Source of the DNA: Actinacidiphila glaucinigra
GTDB lineage: Bacteria > Actinomycetota > Actinomycetes > Streptomycetales > Streptomycetaceae
Direction: 5' to 3'
DNA: 64,000 nt
NCBI RefSeq assembly: GCF_900188405.1
Contig: NZ_FZOF01000002.1
Span: forward strand, 124,001 to 188,000
In this document: piece after piece, positions 1 through 10,661 of the stretch
How positions within the stretch are numbered: position 1 is the stretch's first letter
Layout: each line of letters opens with the position of its first letter
Program-made: the position numbers and the translations under genes
Notes under the pieces: model-generated
Told to the model about the DNA's origin: nothing
The model's input: only the letters and a program-made list of their open reading frames with translations
Databases searched by the model: none

Positions 1-2432
<2,432 letters not shown>

Positions 2433-2560
2433 GTGGCTTTCCGTCCCAAGGGCAGACAGGGCAGGCAGGGCAACGCGAACGGCCCGACGCGTCGAACGAG
2501 CCGGGGTGTCCCAGCGTACGGCGCTCCGCGGACACCCGGTGCCGTGAGCTGTGCGGCCGG

Positions 2561-3016
2561 GTTGTCGTGTGCGGGTTGTTTGCGCCTGCGGCGGGCTGTC
2601 CCCCGCCCGCCCTCCCTCCCCCAGCCTTCGGCCGGGGGGACCCCCATCCGGCGCGGTCAGCGCGGGCCTCGCACCGTGTGCCTGGGTCGGTGGCGCGCCG
2701 GCGCACTCCCCCAGCCTTCGGCCGGGGGGACCCCCAGAACGCTCGCGGTTGAACCCCACATCATTCGGCACCGGGTCCGCCGCTCGTCTCCCCCAGCCTT
2801 CGGCCAGGGGGAGCACCCCGCCACACCCCCTCCGGTCGTATGAGCGCATGACGGGCCGGAGGGGGGTGATGGGGTGCGCCCCTCCCCACACCGCCGGGAA
2901 CTGCCCTCAGCGGGGGGTCTTTCGGCCGCAGGCCGGGCAAGGGTGCGCGCACCGGTGGCGTGGCCGACTCGCCGGCATCGAGCCGGATGGTGTGGGCGTT
3001 GAGTGACGCGTGCGGC
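2561..3016 (-). repeat. Complex intergenic repeat, copy R1 (long copy)
   Basis: This block of about 450 bp reappears, reverse-complemented, at 16341-16733. Its right-end portion is also found at 3465-3747, 16021-16105, 59520-59634 and 63854-63982. It contains several copies of the hairpin CCCCCAGCCTTCGGCCGGGG, which is widespread in Streptomyces intergenic DNA, joined by longer non-hairpin segments that are conserved between copies. One such segment near 2950-3016 reads, on the minus strand, CGCGTCACTCAACGCCCACA. No transposase or terminal duplication is visible. Every copy I see lies between genes. Confidence 0.75.
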
Positions 3017-3029
3017 ACCACCAATGTCG

Positions 3030-3292
3030 TTCCGATCGCTCGACAGCACCTCGAAGCACTTGCAGACGCGGGTTACGGCGGGCGCGCCACGCACCCAAGG
3101 GTGGGCGTCGTCACCGGCCGTCTGCACCCGCGGACGGCAACGAGACCCAGGCCCAAAGGAAAGGCGACCCGCTCCGGCGCCTGAACCCGAGCCACCCACG
3201 ACCCGCACCCGGCGGACAAGCCCCGCCCCCTCCCTCCCATCCGCAGACGGCGCTTTGCGCCCGCAGGGCGCGAGACGGCGCGACAGCCGGAC
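3030..3292 (+). repeat. Second copy of the sequence that lies downstream of galK
   Basis: This stretch resembles 33690-33965, the region just after galK, in the same orientation. Shared anchors include GGTTACGGCGGGCGCGCCAC, a GTCACCGGCCG block, CTGCACCCGCGGACGGCAAC, and a later GCGCCTGAAC block. It runs directly into the galK fragment at 3293-3454. Relative to the intact locus the copy lacks the last galK codons and a few tens of bases after them. No coding function is apparent. Confidence 0.7.
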
Positions 3293-3454
3293 AAGACCCG
3301 CGGCTCGCGGTGACCGGCCGTGGCGAAGGCGCCGACGATCGCCTCGGCGGTCTTCTCCGCCGCGGACTCCTCCACCAGCACGATCGCCGAACCACCGAAG
3401 CCGCCGCCCGTCATACGCGCACCGAGGGCGCCCACCTCCACACCGGCCGACACC
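3293..3454 (-). pseudogene. Displaced fragment of galK (codons ~316-368)
   Basis: This 162-base stretch matches 34035-34196, inside the intact galK of this window. By eye I find 3 differences, all near its left-coded end (ATACGCGCACC versus ATGCGCGCGCC, and CCCACC versus CCCGCC). On the minus strand it still reads in frame through the GHMP-kinase C-terminal motif [14 protein letters not shown]. It has no kinase N-terminus, no start site and no galK stop: after HREPRV it runs into unrelated sequence. It is therefore a dead fragment about 31 kb from its parent, lying between inverted repeat copies R1 and R2. Confidence 0.9.
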
Positions 3455-3464
3455 GGACCGCTCT

Positions 3465-3747
3465 ACCCCCCTCCGGCCGTCATGCGCCCATACGACCGGA
3501 GGGGGTGTGGCGGGGTGCTCCCCCCGGCCGAAGGCTGGGGGAGACGAGCGGCGGACCCGGGCGCCGAATGATGTGAGGCCAAACCGCGAGCGTTCTGGGG
3601 GTCCCCCCGGCCGAAGGCTGGGGGAGTGCGCCGGCGCGGCACCGACCCAGGCACACGGTGCGAGGCGGTCACTGACCGCGCCGGGCAATCGGGAGGGCGG
3701 GCGGGGAAACCCCCAACCGTAACCACGACGCACCCGCACACCACAAC
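3465..3747 (+). repeat. Complex intergenic repeat, copy R2 (inverted relative to R1)
   Basis: The sequence is the reverse complement of much of 2561-2860, with the same order of hairpins and connecting segments, including ACCCAGGCACACGGTGCGAG and GGGCAATCGGGAGGG. With R1 it forms an inverted pair with arms of roughly 280 bp enclosing about 600 bp that includes the galK fragment. It ends about 50 bp before the stop of the ABC permease gene. The hairpins could terminate transcription from that gene. Confidence 0.75.
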
Positions 3748-3797
3748 GGCCCCGGGCACGCAGAACGCGTACCCGGGGCCGCAGCGCGCTCCGCGCG

Positions 3798-6377
3798 CTA
3801 TTCCGTCGCGATCGCGCCGAGCACGTTCATCCGCCCCGCCCGGAACGCCGGCACCAGCGCCGCGACCAGCCCGACGAAGGCCGAGCCGATGAAGACGGTG
3901 ATGATCGTCGGCCATGGGATCTCCAGGATCCCGAGCCCCTGGAGCGCCAGCAGCTGCTGGGCCGAGGCTCCCCAGCCCATGCCGAGGCCGAGCCCGAGCA
4001 CCGCGCCGAAGAGGGCGATGACGATCGACTCCAGGCGGATCATGCGCCGCAGCTGCCGCCGCGACATGCCGATCGCCCGCATGAGGCCGATCTCCCGGGT
4101 GCGCTCCACCACCGACAGGGCCAGGGTGTTCACGACGCCCAGGATCGCCACGATAATCGCCAGGGCCAGCAGGCCGTAGATCAGGTTGAGCAGCTGGCCG
4201 ATCTGGTCCTTGAGCATCTGCTTGTAGTCGGCCTGGTTGCGGACCTGGACCTGCGGGAAGTCGTGCAGCGCCTTCTTCAGGCCCGCGTAGGCCGCGTCCT
4301 GCCGCCCGTCCTTGGCGGCGGCGAACATGATGTCGTTGATCGGCATCCGGTCGGCCGGGATGTGGCGCGCCGCGGTCTTGATGTTGGTGTACATCGCGCC
4401 CTGGTCGAAGACGGTGTCCGCGGAGGTGATGGCGGCGACCGTCAGCGTGGCGGTGTCGCCGTGCTCGAAGCGGACGGAGAGCTTGTCGCCGAGCTTGACC
4501 TTGTGCTTGTCGGCGAAGCCCTCGCCGACCGACATCGCGTCGGCCCCGTACGCGGCCGACAGCTCGCCGGCGACCGTCTTGACCTGCAGGTCCTGGGCGT
4601 AGGTCGGGTCCGCGGCGGACAGGGAGGTGTCGGACACCGACCCGTCGGGGGCGGTGAGCTTGACGTCGAGGGACTTGTAGTCCGTGACGTGGGCGAGGTC
4701 CGGCGCCGCCTTGATGGCCCGCTCGATCTGCGGGGTGATCGGCTGGCCGCTGTCGGAGGCGATGATGAAGTCGGCGCCGACGGACTTGTCGAGCTGGTCG
4801 GTCGCCGAGGCCACCATGGAGGAGCCGACCACCGACAGGCCGGCGACGAGCGCCAGGCCGATCATGAGGGCGGCGGCGGTGGCGCCGGTGCGCCGCGGGT
4901 TGCGGAGCGCGTTGCGCTCGGCGAGACGGCCGACCGGGCCGAAGACCCGCAGGACGCCCGCGCTGATCACCCGGACGACGACGCCGGCGAGCAGCGGCCC
5001 GACGACCACGAAGCCGACCAGGGTGAGCAGGATGCCGAGGCCGAGGAACATCGAGCCGTCCGCGGCCTTGGTGGCCTGCACGGCGGCGAACAGGGCGGCG
5101 GCGCCCCCGACGGTGAGGACCAGGCCGATCGCGGCGCGCACCTTGCCGGCCCTGCCGTCGGCGGGGGTGCCGGCGTCGCGCAGCGCGGCCATCGGGGAGA
5201 CCTTGCCGGCGCGCCGGGCGGGCAGGTAGGCGGCGAGGACGGTCACCACGACACCGAGGACGAGCCCGATGACCGGGGTGGAGGCCTTGACCGTCAGGGA
5301 CGAGGTGTCGAGGTTCATGCCCACGCTGCCCATGAGGTTCATGAGCAGGACGGCGAGCCCGACGCCGCCGCCGATGCCGAGCACGGAGCCCACCACGCCG
5401 AGCAGCAGCGCCTCGACCAGCACCGAGCGGTTGACCTGGCGGCGGCTGGCGCCGATGGCCCGCATCAGGCCGATCTCCCGGGTGCGCTGGGCGACCAGCA
5501 TCGAGAAGGTGTTGACGATCAGGAAGATGCCGACGAGGACGGCGATCCCGGCGAAGCCGAGCATCGCGTACTTGATGACGTCGAGGAAGCCGCCGATGTC
5601 CTTCTGGTTCTCGGCGGTCCACTCGGCCTGGGTCTGCACCTTGTAGCCCGCGGTGGAGCCGAGGGCGGCGGTGACGTTCTTCTTCAGCTGGTCGTCGCTG
5701 ACCCCGGGCTTCGCGGTCAGGCCGACGCTGCTGAAGACGTCCTTGGCGCCGAGCACCTTGGTCTGGGTGGTGGCGGTGTCGAAGTAGAAGATCGCCGCAC
5801 CGGGGTTGGTGACCTTGAAGGTGGCGATGCCGCTGATCCGGGCGTGGAACTCGCCGGGGATGGCGATGACGCGCAGTTCGTCGCCGAGTTCGAGGTGCTT
5901 CTTGTCGGCGGTGTCGGCGTCGACCATCACCTCGGTGGGTCCGCGCGGGGCGTGGCCGGAGGTGACGTCGACCGAACGCAGCTCCGTGGAGTCCCAGTTG
6001 GTGGCGATGGTGGGGGCGCCGGAGGTCGGGCCGAGGTTCTCGCCGGCGGCGTCGGTGACGGTCAGGGTCTGGCTGTTGGCCTCGCCCGTCGCGGACTTGA
6101 CGCCGTCGATCTCCTTCAGCCGCGCGACCGTTGCGGCCGGCACGGTGGCCGCCTTGGTGGTCATCTGCATCTCGTCGTCGCCGGGCGCGCCCTTGGGCGT
6201 GACCGTGACGTCCGACGCGGTGGCGGCGAAGAGCTTGTCGAAGGTGGAGGTCATGGTGTCGGTGAAGACGAGCGTGCCGCAGACGAAGCCCACCGACAGC
6301 AGGACGGCGATGGCGGACAGCGCCATGCGCCCCTTGTGCGCGACGAAGTTGCGCATCGAGGTCTTGACGACGGTCAC
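3798..6377 (-). CDS. FtsX-family ABC transporter permease (MacB/LolE-like, two FtsX domains)
   Basis: This 859-residue membrane protein is the permease of a type VII-like ABC exporter. It has an N-terminal transmembrane segment (about residues 17-37), a large extracellular MacB-type domain, an FtsX domain around 260-400, a central membrane pair, a second extracellular domain, and a second FtsX domain near 730-850. Both FtsX units contain the conserved VVERTREIGLMRAIGMSRRQ-type loop (AQRTREIGLMRAIGASRRQ in the first), showing internal duplication. The GTG start (6377) overlaps the TGA of the ATPase gene by four bases, so the two are probably translationally coupled. Substrate unknown; such pairs in Gram-positives export peptides, lipids or drugs or act as sensors. 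Confidence 0.93.
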   Translation of the reverse strand: MTVVKTSMRNFVAHKGRMALSAIAVLLSVGFVCGTLVFTDTMTSTFDKLFAATASDVTVTPKGAPGDDEMQMTTKAATVPAATVARLKEIDGVKSATGEANSQTLTVTDAAGENLGPTSGAPTIATNWDSTELRSVDVTSGHAPRGPTEVMVDADTADKKHLELGDELRVIAIPGEFHARISGIATFKVTNPGAAIFYFDTATTQTKVLGAKDVFSSVGLTAKPGVSDDQLKKNVTAALGSTAGYKVQTQAEWTAENQKDIGGFLDVIKYAMLGFAGIAVLVGIFLIVNTFSMLVAQRTREIGLMRAIGASRRQVNRSVLVEALLLGVVGSVLGIGGGVGLAVLLMNLMGSVGMNLDTSSLTVKASTPVIGLVLGVVVTVLAAYLPARRAGKVSPMAALRDAGTPADGRAGKVRAAIGLVLTVGGAAALFAAVQATKAADGSMFLGLGILLTLVGFVVVGPLLAGVVVRVISAGVLRVFGPVGRLAERNALRNPRRTGATAAALMIGLALVAGLSVVGSSMVASATDQLDKSVGADFIIASDSGQPITPQIERAIKAAPDLAHVTDYKSLDVKLTAPDGSVSDTSLSAADPTYAQDLQVKTVAGELSAAYGADAMSVGEGFADKHKVKLGDKLSVRFEHGDTATLTVAAITSADTVFDQGAMYTNIKTAARHIPADRMPINDIMFAAAKDGRQDAAYAGLKKALHDFPQVQVRNQADYKQMLKDQIGQLLNLIYGLLALAIIVAILGVVNTLALSVVERTREIGLMRAIGMSRRQLRRMIRLESIVIALFGAVLGLGLGMGWGASAQQLLALQGLGILEIPWPTIITVFIGSAFVGLVAALVPAFRAGRMNVLGAIATE

Positions 6378-7162
6378 GACGTCCTCCCGCGCGCGTCGAA
6401 GTCCTTCATGCGCTCGAGGACGGAGTCGGCGGTCGGGTCCCGCATCTCGTCGACGATCCGGCCGTCGGCGAGGTAGAGCACGCGGTCGGCGTAGGAGGCG
6501 GCGACCGGGTCGTGCGTGACCATGACGATGGTCTGACCGAGCTCGTCGACCGAGCGGCGCAGGAAGCCGAGGATCTCGGCGCCGGCGCGCGAGTCGAGGT
6601 TGCCGGTCGGCTCGTCACCGAAGATGATCTCCGGGCGGGCGGCGAGGGCGCGCGCCACGGCGACGCGCTGCTGCTGGCCGCCGGAGAGCTGGCCGGGCCG
6701 GTGCTTGAGGCGGCCGGCCAGACCGACGGTCTCCACGACGCGCTGCAGCCACTGGGGGTCGGCCTTGCGGCCGGCGATGTCCATGGGCAGCGTGATGTTC
6801 TCGGCCGCGTTGAGGGTCGGCAGCAGGTTGTAGGCCTGGAAGATGAAGCCGATCTTGTCCCGCCGCAGCTGGGTGAGCTTCTTGTCCTTCAGCTGGGTGA
6901 TCTCGGTCTCACCGACCCAGATCCGGCCGTCGCTCACCGTGTCGAGACCGGCGAGGCAGTGCATCAGGGTCGACTTGCCGGAGCCGGACGGCCCCATGAT
7001 CGCGGTGAACCGGCCGCGTTCGATGTCGACGTCGACCGCGTCGAGGGCCACGACCCGGGTCTCGCCCGAGCCGTACGCCTTGGTGACCTGACGGGCCCGG
7101 GCGGCCACGGCCGTACGTTCTCCGCTGCCCCCGGACTTGGGAATCGATACTGCCGTTGTCAC
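6374..7162 (-). CDS. ABC transporter ATP-binding protein, partner of the FtsX permease
   Basis: This is a 262-residue nucleotide-binding subunit of the MacB/LolD type. Walker A is GPSGSGKST at residues 57-65, the Q-loop is FQAYNLLP near 108, the signature is LSGGQQQR at 159-166, Walker B and D-loop are [13 protein letters not shown] near 183, and the switch His is in MVTHD. I chose the GTG at 7162 because GGAG lies 7 bases upstream; an upstream in-frame ATG at 7222 would add about 20 unsupported residues. The stop overlaps the permease start (GTGA). Together the two genes make one exporter whose substrate cannot be read from sequence. Confidence 0.93.
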   Translation of the reverse strand: MTTAVSIPKSGGSGERTAVAARARQVTKAYGSGETRVVALDAVDVDIERGRFTAIMGPSGSGKSTLMHCLAGLDTVSDGRIWVGETEITQLKDKKLTQLRRDKIGFIFQAYNLLPTLNAAENITLPMDIAGRKADPQWLQRVVETVGLAGRLKHRPGQLSGGQQQRVAVARALAARPEIIFGDEPTGNLDSRAGAEILGFLRRSVDELGQTIVMVTHDPVAASYADRVLYLADGRIVDEMRDPTADSVLERMKDFDARGRTS

Positions 7163-7499
7163 GTGGATGCTCCTGTTCGAGTGGTGCGCCGCCGTTTCCG
7201 GGCGTGCTTCGTCGCGTACCAAGACTGGCTTCGGGGAGGGGGCCGGAACGATGGTGCGGGTCTCCGTATCGGCCCGGGGGTTACCCCCACCAGAAGGCTA
7301 GGGAGCCCAGGAGGGCCCCCTCGTCCTCCGCCGGTACGAACCGGAGGTAGGAAAAAGTCCGGTGCGACCCCTAGGGGGCCTGCATCTTTCGGCTGACCCG
7401 GCTCGGGGTCGAGACTGCACCCTCCGGTCGCGGGAGGTTCAAGCCCCGCCGTCCGGCCTGCGGGAACCCCCTGTGCGCGCGGGGGCCGGGCATGAAATC
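7163..7499. promoter_or_regulatory. Divergent intergenic region between the ABC operon and the MFS gene
   Basis: No gene is seen in this stretch. It should hold the promoters of the minus-strand ABC operon and the plus-strand MFS gene. Several short GC-rich hairpins are visible, for example CCTCCGCCGGT/ACCGGAGG near 7328-7350, and a degenerate relative of the CCCCCAGCCTTCGG hairpin near 7280-7300. Confidence 0.4.
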
Positions 7500-7514
7500 G
7501 TGTGTCGTACACAC
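7500..7514. promoter_or_regulatory. Palindromic operator candidate before the MFS exporter gene
   Basis: GTGTGTCGTACACAC is a perfect inverted repeat with 6-bp arms and a 3-bp centre. It lies 17 bases upstream of the GTG start and just before the ribosome-binding site, a position where a repressor could block transcription. The regulator is not evident: no adjacent TetR or MarR gene exists. Confidence 0.5.
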
Positions 7515-7530
7515 AACCAGGGGGGGTCCC

Positions 7531-9015
7531 GTGGAGCGCACCGAGCAGAGCGCGGCCGCAGCCGCCACCGCGGCCGCCGAGGGGCCGCGACGGCGCGGTC
7601 CGGTGGTCGCCGCGCTGATGCTCGCCATGGCGCTCGCGGCGATGGACTCCACGATCATCTCCACGGCGGTGCCGCAGATCGTCGGCGAGCTGGGCGGCTT
7701 CTCCGTCTTCTCCTGGCTCTTCTCCGGCTACCTGCTCGCGGTCACGGTGACCCTCCCGGTCTACGGCAAGCTCGCCGACACCTTCGGCCGCAAGCCCGTG
7801 CTGCTGACCGGCATCGGGATCTTCCTGCTGGGCTCGGTGCTCTGCGCCGGGGCGTGGAACATGGCCGGCCTGATCGCCTTCCGCATCGTCCAGGGTCTCG
7901 GCGGCGGCGCCATCCAGGGGACCGTGCAGACGATCGCCGCAGACCTGTACCCGCTGAAGGAGCGCGGCCGCATCCAGGCGGCGATCTCCACGGTCTGGGC
8001 GGTCTCCGCCGTCCTCGGGCCGCTGTGCGGCGGGCTGTTCGCCGGCTACGCCAGCTGGCGCTGGATCTTCCTGATCAACCTTCCGGTCGGCGCGGTCGCG
8101 CTGCTGCTCATCTCCCGGCATCTGCGCGAGCGGGTCGGCGAGCGGACCCGGCACCGGGTGGACTGGCCCGGCGCGCTGCTGCTCTTCCTGTCCGGCGGGC
8201 TGCTGATCACCGGCCTCGTCCAGAGCGGGCCCGCCCGGTGGTGGCTGCTCGGCGGCAGCCTCGTCCTGGGCGGCCTCACCGTGTGGGCCGAGCGCCGGGC
8301 CGCCGAGCCGATCATCCCCGGCTGGGTCTGGCGGCGCCGGGTGATCGTCGCCGTCAACCTGGCCCTGGGCATGCTGGGCGTGCTGATGGTGGCCCCGACG
8401 GTCTTCCTCCCGACGTACGCCCAGACCGTGCTCGGACTCGGGCCGATCGCGGCGGGCTTCGTGCTGTCGGTGATGACGCTCAGCTGGCCCCTCTCCGCCG
8501 CCCTCAGCAACCGCGTCTACCTGCGCATCGGCTTCCGCAACACCGCCGCCCTGGGCATGGCGGCCGCCACCGTCGTCCTCGTCGTGCTGGTGATGCTCCC
8601 GTACGCCGGTCCCGCCTGGCAGCCCACCCTGGTGATGCTGCTGCTCGGCGGCGCGCTCGGCCTCTTCCAGCTCCCGCTGATCGTCGGTGTGCAGTCCACC
8701 GTCCCGTGGAGCGAACGGGCCACCGCCACCTCGTCGATCCTCTTCTGCCGCCAGGTCGGCCAGAGCGTCGGCGCGGCCGTCTTCGGCGCCGTGGCAAACG
8801 CCACCCTCGCCTCCCGGCTGCACGGCTCCGGCACCGACCTCGACTCGATCGCCGGCGCCGCCCACGCCGACGAGCAGGTGCGCCGCGCCGTCGCGGCGGC
8901 CGTTGACCACGTCTACGTCGGAGCGGCCGTCGCGGCCGTCCTGTCCCTGGCCGCCGTCCTCTTCGTGGCCCCCCGCCGCTTCCCGGTCCTGGAGGACGAC
9001 CCGGCGGTACGGTGA
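7531..9015 (+). CDS. MFS multidrug exporter, DHA2 (EmrB/QacA) family
   Basis: This is a 494-residue proton-driven drug exporter with about 14 predicted membrane segments. After a short Ala-rich cytosolic tail, TM1 carries the DHA2 motif D1 pattern ALAAMDSTIISTAVPQI, followed by the motif A loop GKLADTFGRKPVLL and the R-rich region GLIAFRIVQGLGGGAI (motif B), with an antiporter-type motif C around SAVLGPLCGGLFA. I use the GTG at 7531 because AGGGGGG lies just upstream; an upstream ATG at 7492 lacks one and overlaps the palindrome at 7500-7514. The next gene starts 4 bases after the stop, so they may be co-transcribed. Substrate unknown. Confidence 0.93.
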   Translation: MERTEQSAAAAATAAAEGPRRRGPVVAALMLAMALAAMDSTIISTAVPQIVGELGGFSVFSWLFSGYLLAVTVTLPVYGKLADTFGRKPVLLTGIGIFLLGSVLCAGAWNMAGLIAFRIVQGLGGGAIQGTVQTIAADLYPLKERGRIQAAISTVWAVSAVLGPLCGGLFAGYASWRWIFLINLPVGAVALLLISRHLRERVGERTRHRVDWPGALLLFLSGGLLITGLVQSGPARWWLLGGSLVLGGLTVWAERRAAEPIIPGWVWRRRVIVAVNLALGMLGVLMVAPTVFLPTYAQTVLGLGPIAAGFVLSVMTLSWPLSAALSNRVYLRIGFRNTAALGMAAATVVLVVLVMLPYAGPAWQPTLVMLLLGGALGLFQLPLIVGVQSTVPWSERATATSSILFCRQVGQSVGAAVFGAVANATLASRLHGSGTDLDSIAGAAHADEQVRRAVAAAVDHVYVGAAVAAVLSLAAVLFVAPRRFPVLEDDPAVR

Positions 9016-9019
9016 GCCC

Positions 9020-9604
9020 GTGGACGCGAAGACCTACGCGCGCATGCGGGCCATCGCCGAGGAGTTGATGGAGCGCGAGGACACCTGGGCCGTGGAGATC
9101 GGCGAGGGCGTCATCACGATGATCATGTCGCCGGTGAACCGGCACGAGCTGACCGCCCTGCGGCTGCGACGGCAGATCGAACGGCAGATGGCCGACGATC
9201 CGGAGTGGGCCGGGCACGTGGCCCACAGCGGTCCGGAGATCGAGGCGCCCGCCATAGGGCGCATGCGCCGTCCGGACCTCGTCGTCGTGGCCGAACAGGC
9301 CCTCGACACCCCCGGTTTCCTCGACACCGCCGACGTCGCCCTGGTGGCCGAGGTCGTCTCCACGTCCAACCCGGAGAACGACTACCGCGAGAAGACCCGG
9401 GACTACCCCGCCATGGGCATCCCGCTGTACCTGATCATCGACCCGCGCGACAAGACGCTTGCCGTCCTCTCCGATCCGGGACCGTCGCCCGGCGACGACG
9501 GCCCCCGCTACCGGGCCCGCCACGACTACGCCTTCGGCGACGCCGTCGCCGTGGGGCCGTGGGTCGTGGACAGCGGGGAGTTCCCCGCCTACGACGGTTC
9601 CTGA
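9020..9604 (+). CDS. Uma2-family (DUF820) putative restriction-like endonuclease
   Basis: This is a 194-residue single-domain protein. The PD-(D/E)XK-like core is visible: MRRPDLVVV carries the Asp, and VALVAEVVSTSN followed by DYREKTRDYPAMGIPLYLIID carries the ExK pair. Uma2 proteins are very numerous in Streptomyces and cyanobacteria; their nuclease activity is inferred from fold and the biological role is mostly unknown. The GTG at 9020 follows the MFS stop by 4 bases, suggesting coupling without a functional link. Its 3' end overlaps the convergent downstream gene by 16 bases (9589-9604). Confidence 0.9.
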   Translation: MDAKTYARMRAIAEELMEREDTWAVEIGEGVITMIMSPVNRHELTALRLRRQIERQMADDPEWAGHVAHSGPEIEAPAIGRMRRPDLVVVAEQALDTPGFLDTADVALVAEVVSTSNPENDYREKTRDYPAMGIPLYLIIDPRDKTLAVLSDPGPSPGDDGPRYRARHDYAFGDAVAVGPWVVDSGEFPAYDGS

Positions 9605-10551
9605 TCGTCCCCCGATGAGGGGGAGGGAACGTCGGGGGCGGCGGGGTCCGGTTCGTCCTCGGCGTCGGGGACCTCGCGGCCGGTGAGCGCGGCGAGGCTG
9701 CCGCGGACGTGGGCAAGGTGCTCGCGGATCTCCTCCCGGCGGACCTCGTGCTCGCGCAGTTCGCGTTCGGCGGCCAGACGGATGCGCTCCTCCCGTACCC
9801 GGGCCTGCGCGAGGAGTTCCGCGGCGGTGGTGTCGGCCTCTTCCTGGCGACGCCGGGCGGCCTCCTCCGTCTCCGCCAGCGCCCGGCGGGCGTCGTCCAC
9901 CATGGCCTCGGCGTAGGAGGTGAGTTCGGCCAGCCGGGAGTCCACCCCGGCCTCGCCCTCGGCGAGTTCGTGCTCCTGGGTGTCGAAGCGCTCGCGGTGT
10001 TCCTTCTCCAGTTCGGCGAGCGTGTGTTCGCTGTCCCGGCGGGCGGTGTCGAGGTCCCGGGCGGCCCCGTCCCGCAGCAGCGCGGCCTCCTCGCGGGCCT
10101 CGCCGAGGGCGCGCCCGGCGTCGGCCCGGGCCTGCTCCAGCAGCTCCTCGGCCTGCTCGTCCGCGGTGCCGCGGCGGGCGTGGGCGGCCGCGCGTGCCTC
10201 GTCCATGAGCGTCCGGCGGGCGGCCTCGGCCGCGTCGTGCGCGTGCCGGGCCTCCTCCTCGGCCTGCTCGCGTACGGAGGTGGCCTCCTCCTCGACCAGC
10301 CGCAGCAGGTCCAGGGCGCCCTTGCCGAGGGATTCGTACGTGGGCGGCGAGAGCGTGGAGACCACGTCGCGCAGCGCCGCGCACTCGGCGGTCATCTCGT
10401 TGGCCAGGACGGTGAGCCGCGCGGCACGCTCCCAGGCAGCGTCGCGGTCCTCTGACAGCTCCTCCAGGAAGCGGTCGACCTGTTCGGTGCGGTACCCGCG
10501 ACCACGGACGGTGGCGAAGCCGTGGCCGCCGCGGGGGTGTGCCGTACTCAT
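9589..10551 (-). CDS. DivIVA-like coiled-coil protein (often annotated as cellulose-binding protein)
   Basis: This 320-residue protein is Glu/Ala/Arg-rich, with long heptad-like coiled coil over about residues 60-290. The N-terminal FATVRGRGYRTEQVDRFLEEL resembles the DivIVA membrane-binding motif (R-x-GY-x3-QVD-x-FL), suggesting a polar or cytoskeletal scaffold like Scy or FilP rather than an enzyme. Streptomyces genomes usually label such proteins cellulose-binding, a name I would not trust. The ATG at 10551 is preceded by GGGGGT. The tail is acidic and Pro-rich. It lies downstream of the SUKH gene cluster but a hairpin at 10594-10625 separates them. Confidence 0.85.
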   Translation of the reverse strand: MSTAHPRGGHGFATVRGRGYRTEQVDRFLEELSEDRDAAWERAARLTVLANEMTAECAALRDVVSTLSPPTYESLGKGALDLLRLVEEEATSVREQAEEEARHAHDAAEAARRTLMDEARAAAHARRGTADEQAEELLEQARADAGRALGEAREEAALLRDGAARDLDTARRDSEHTLAELEKEHRERFDTQEHELAEGEAGVDSRLAELTSYAEAMVDDARRALAETEEAARRRQEEADTTAAELLAQARVREERIRLAAERELREHEVRREEIREHLAHVRGSLAALTGREVPDAEDEPDPAAPDVPSPSSGDDQEPS

Positions 10552-10593
10552 ACCCCCATTCTCGGGGATTTGCCCGATTTGCCCATATCGCGA

Positions 10594-10625
10594 CACTCCG
10601 ACCGACCCGCCGGCCGGTCGGAGTG
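10594..10625 (-). terminator. Hairpin after the deaminase/SUKH-4 gene
   Basis: CACTCCGACCG and CGGTCGGAGTG form a perfect 11-bp stem with a 10-base GC-rich loop. It lies 37 bases after the stop of the 10662-13052 gene and before the DivIVA-like gene. There is no T-run, as is usual for Streptomyces terminators. Confidence 0.6.
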
Positions 10626-10661
10626 ACACCGGACAGGGGTCCGGACCAGGCCGGACCGGGC

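Noticed and set aside
3073..3453. Functional small GHMP kinase
   Set aside because: The frame holds only the C-terminal galK piece with no ATP loop or catalytic Asp, and is followed by repeat sequence.
2561..3747. Insertion sequence
   Set aside because: No transposase frame, terminal repeats with target duplication, or other mobile-element gene can be found; it is called a repeat only.
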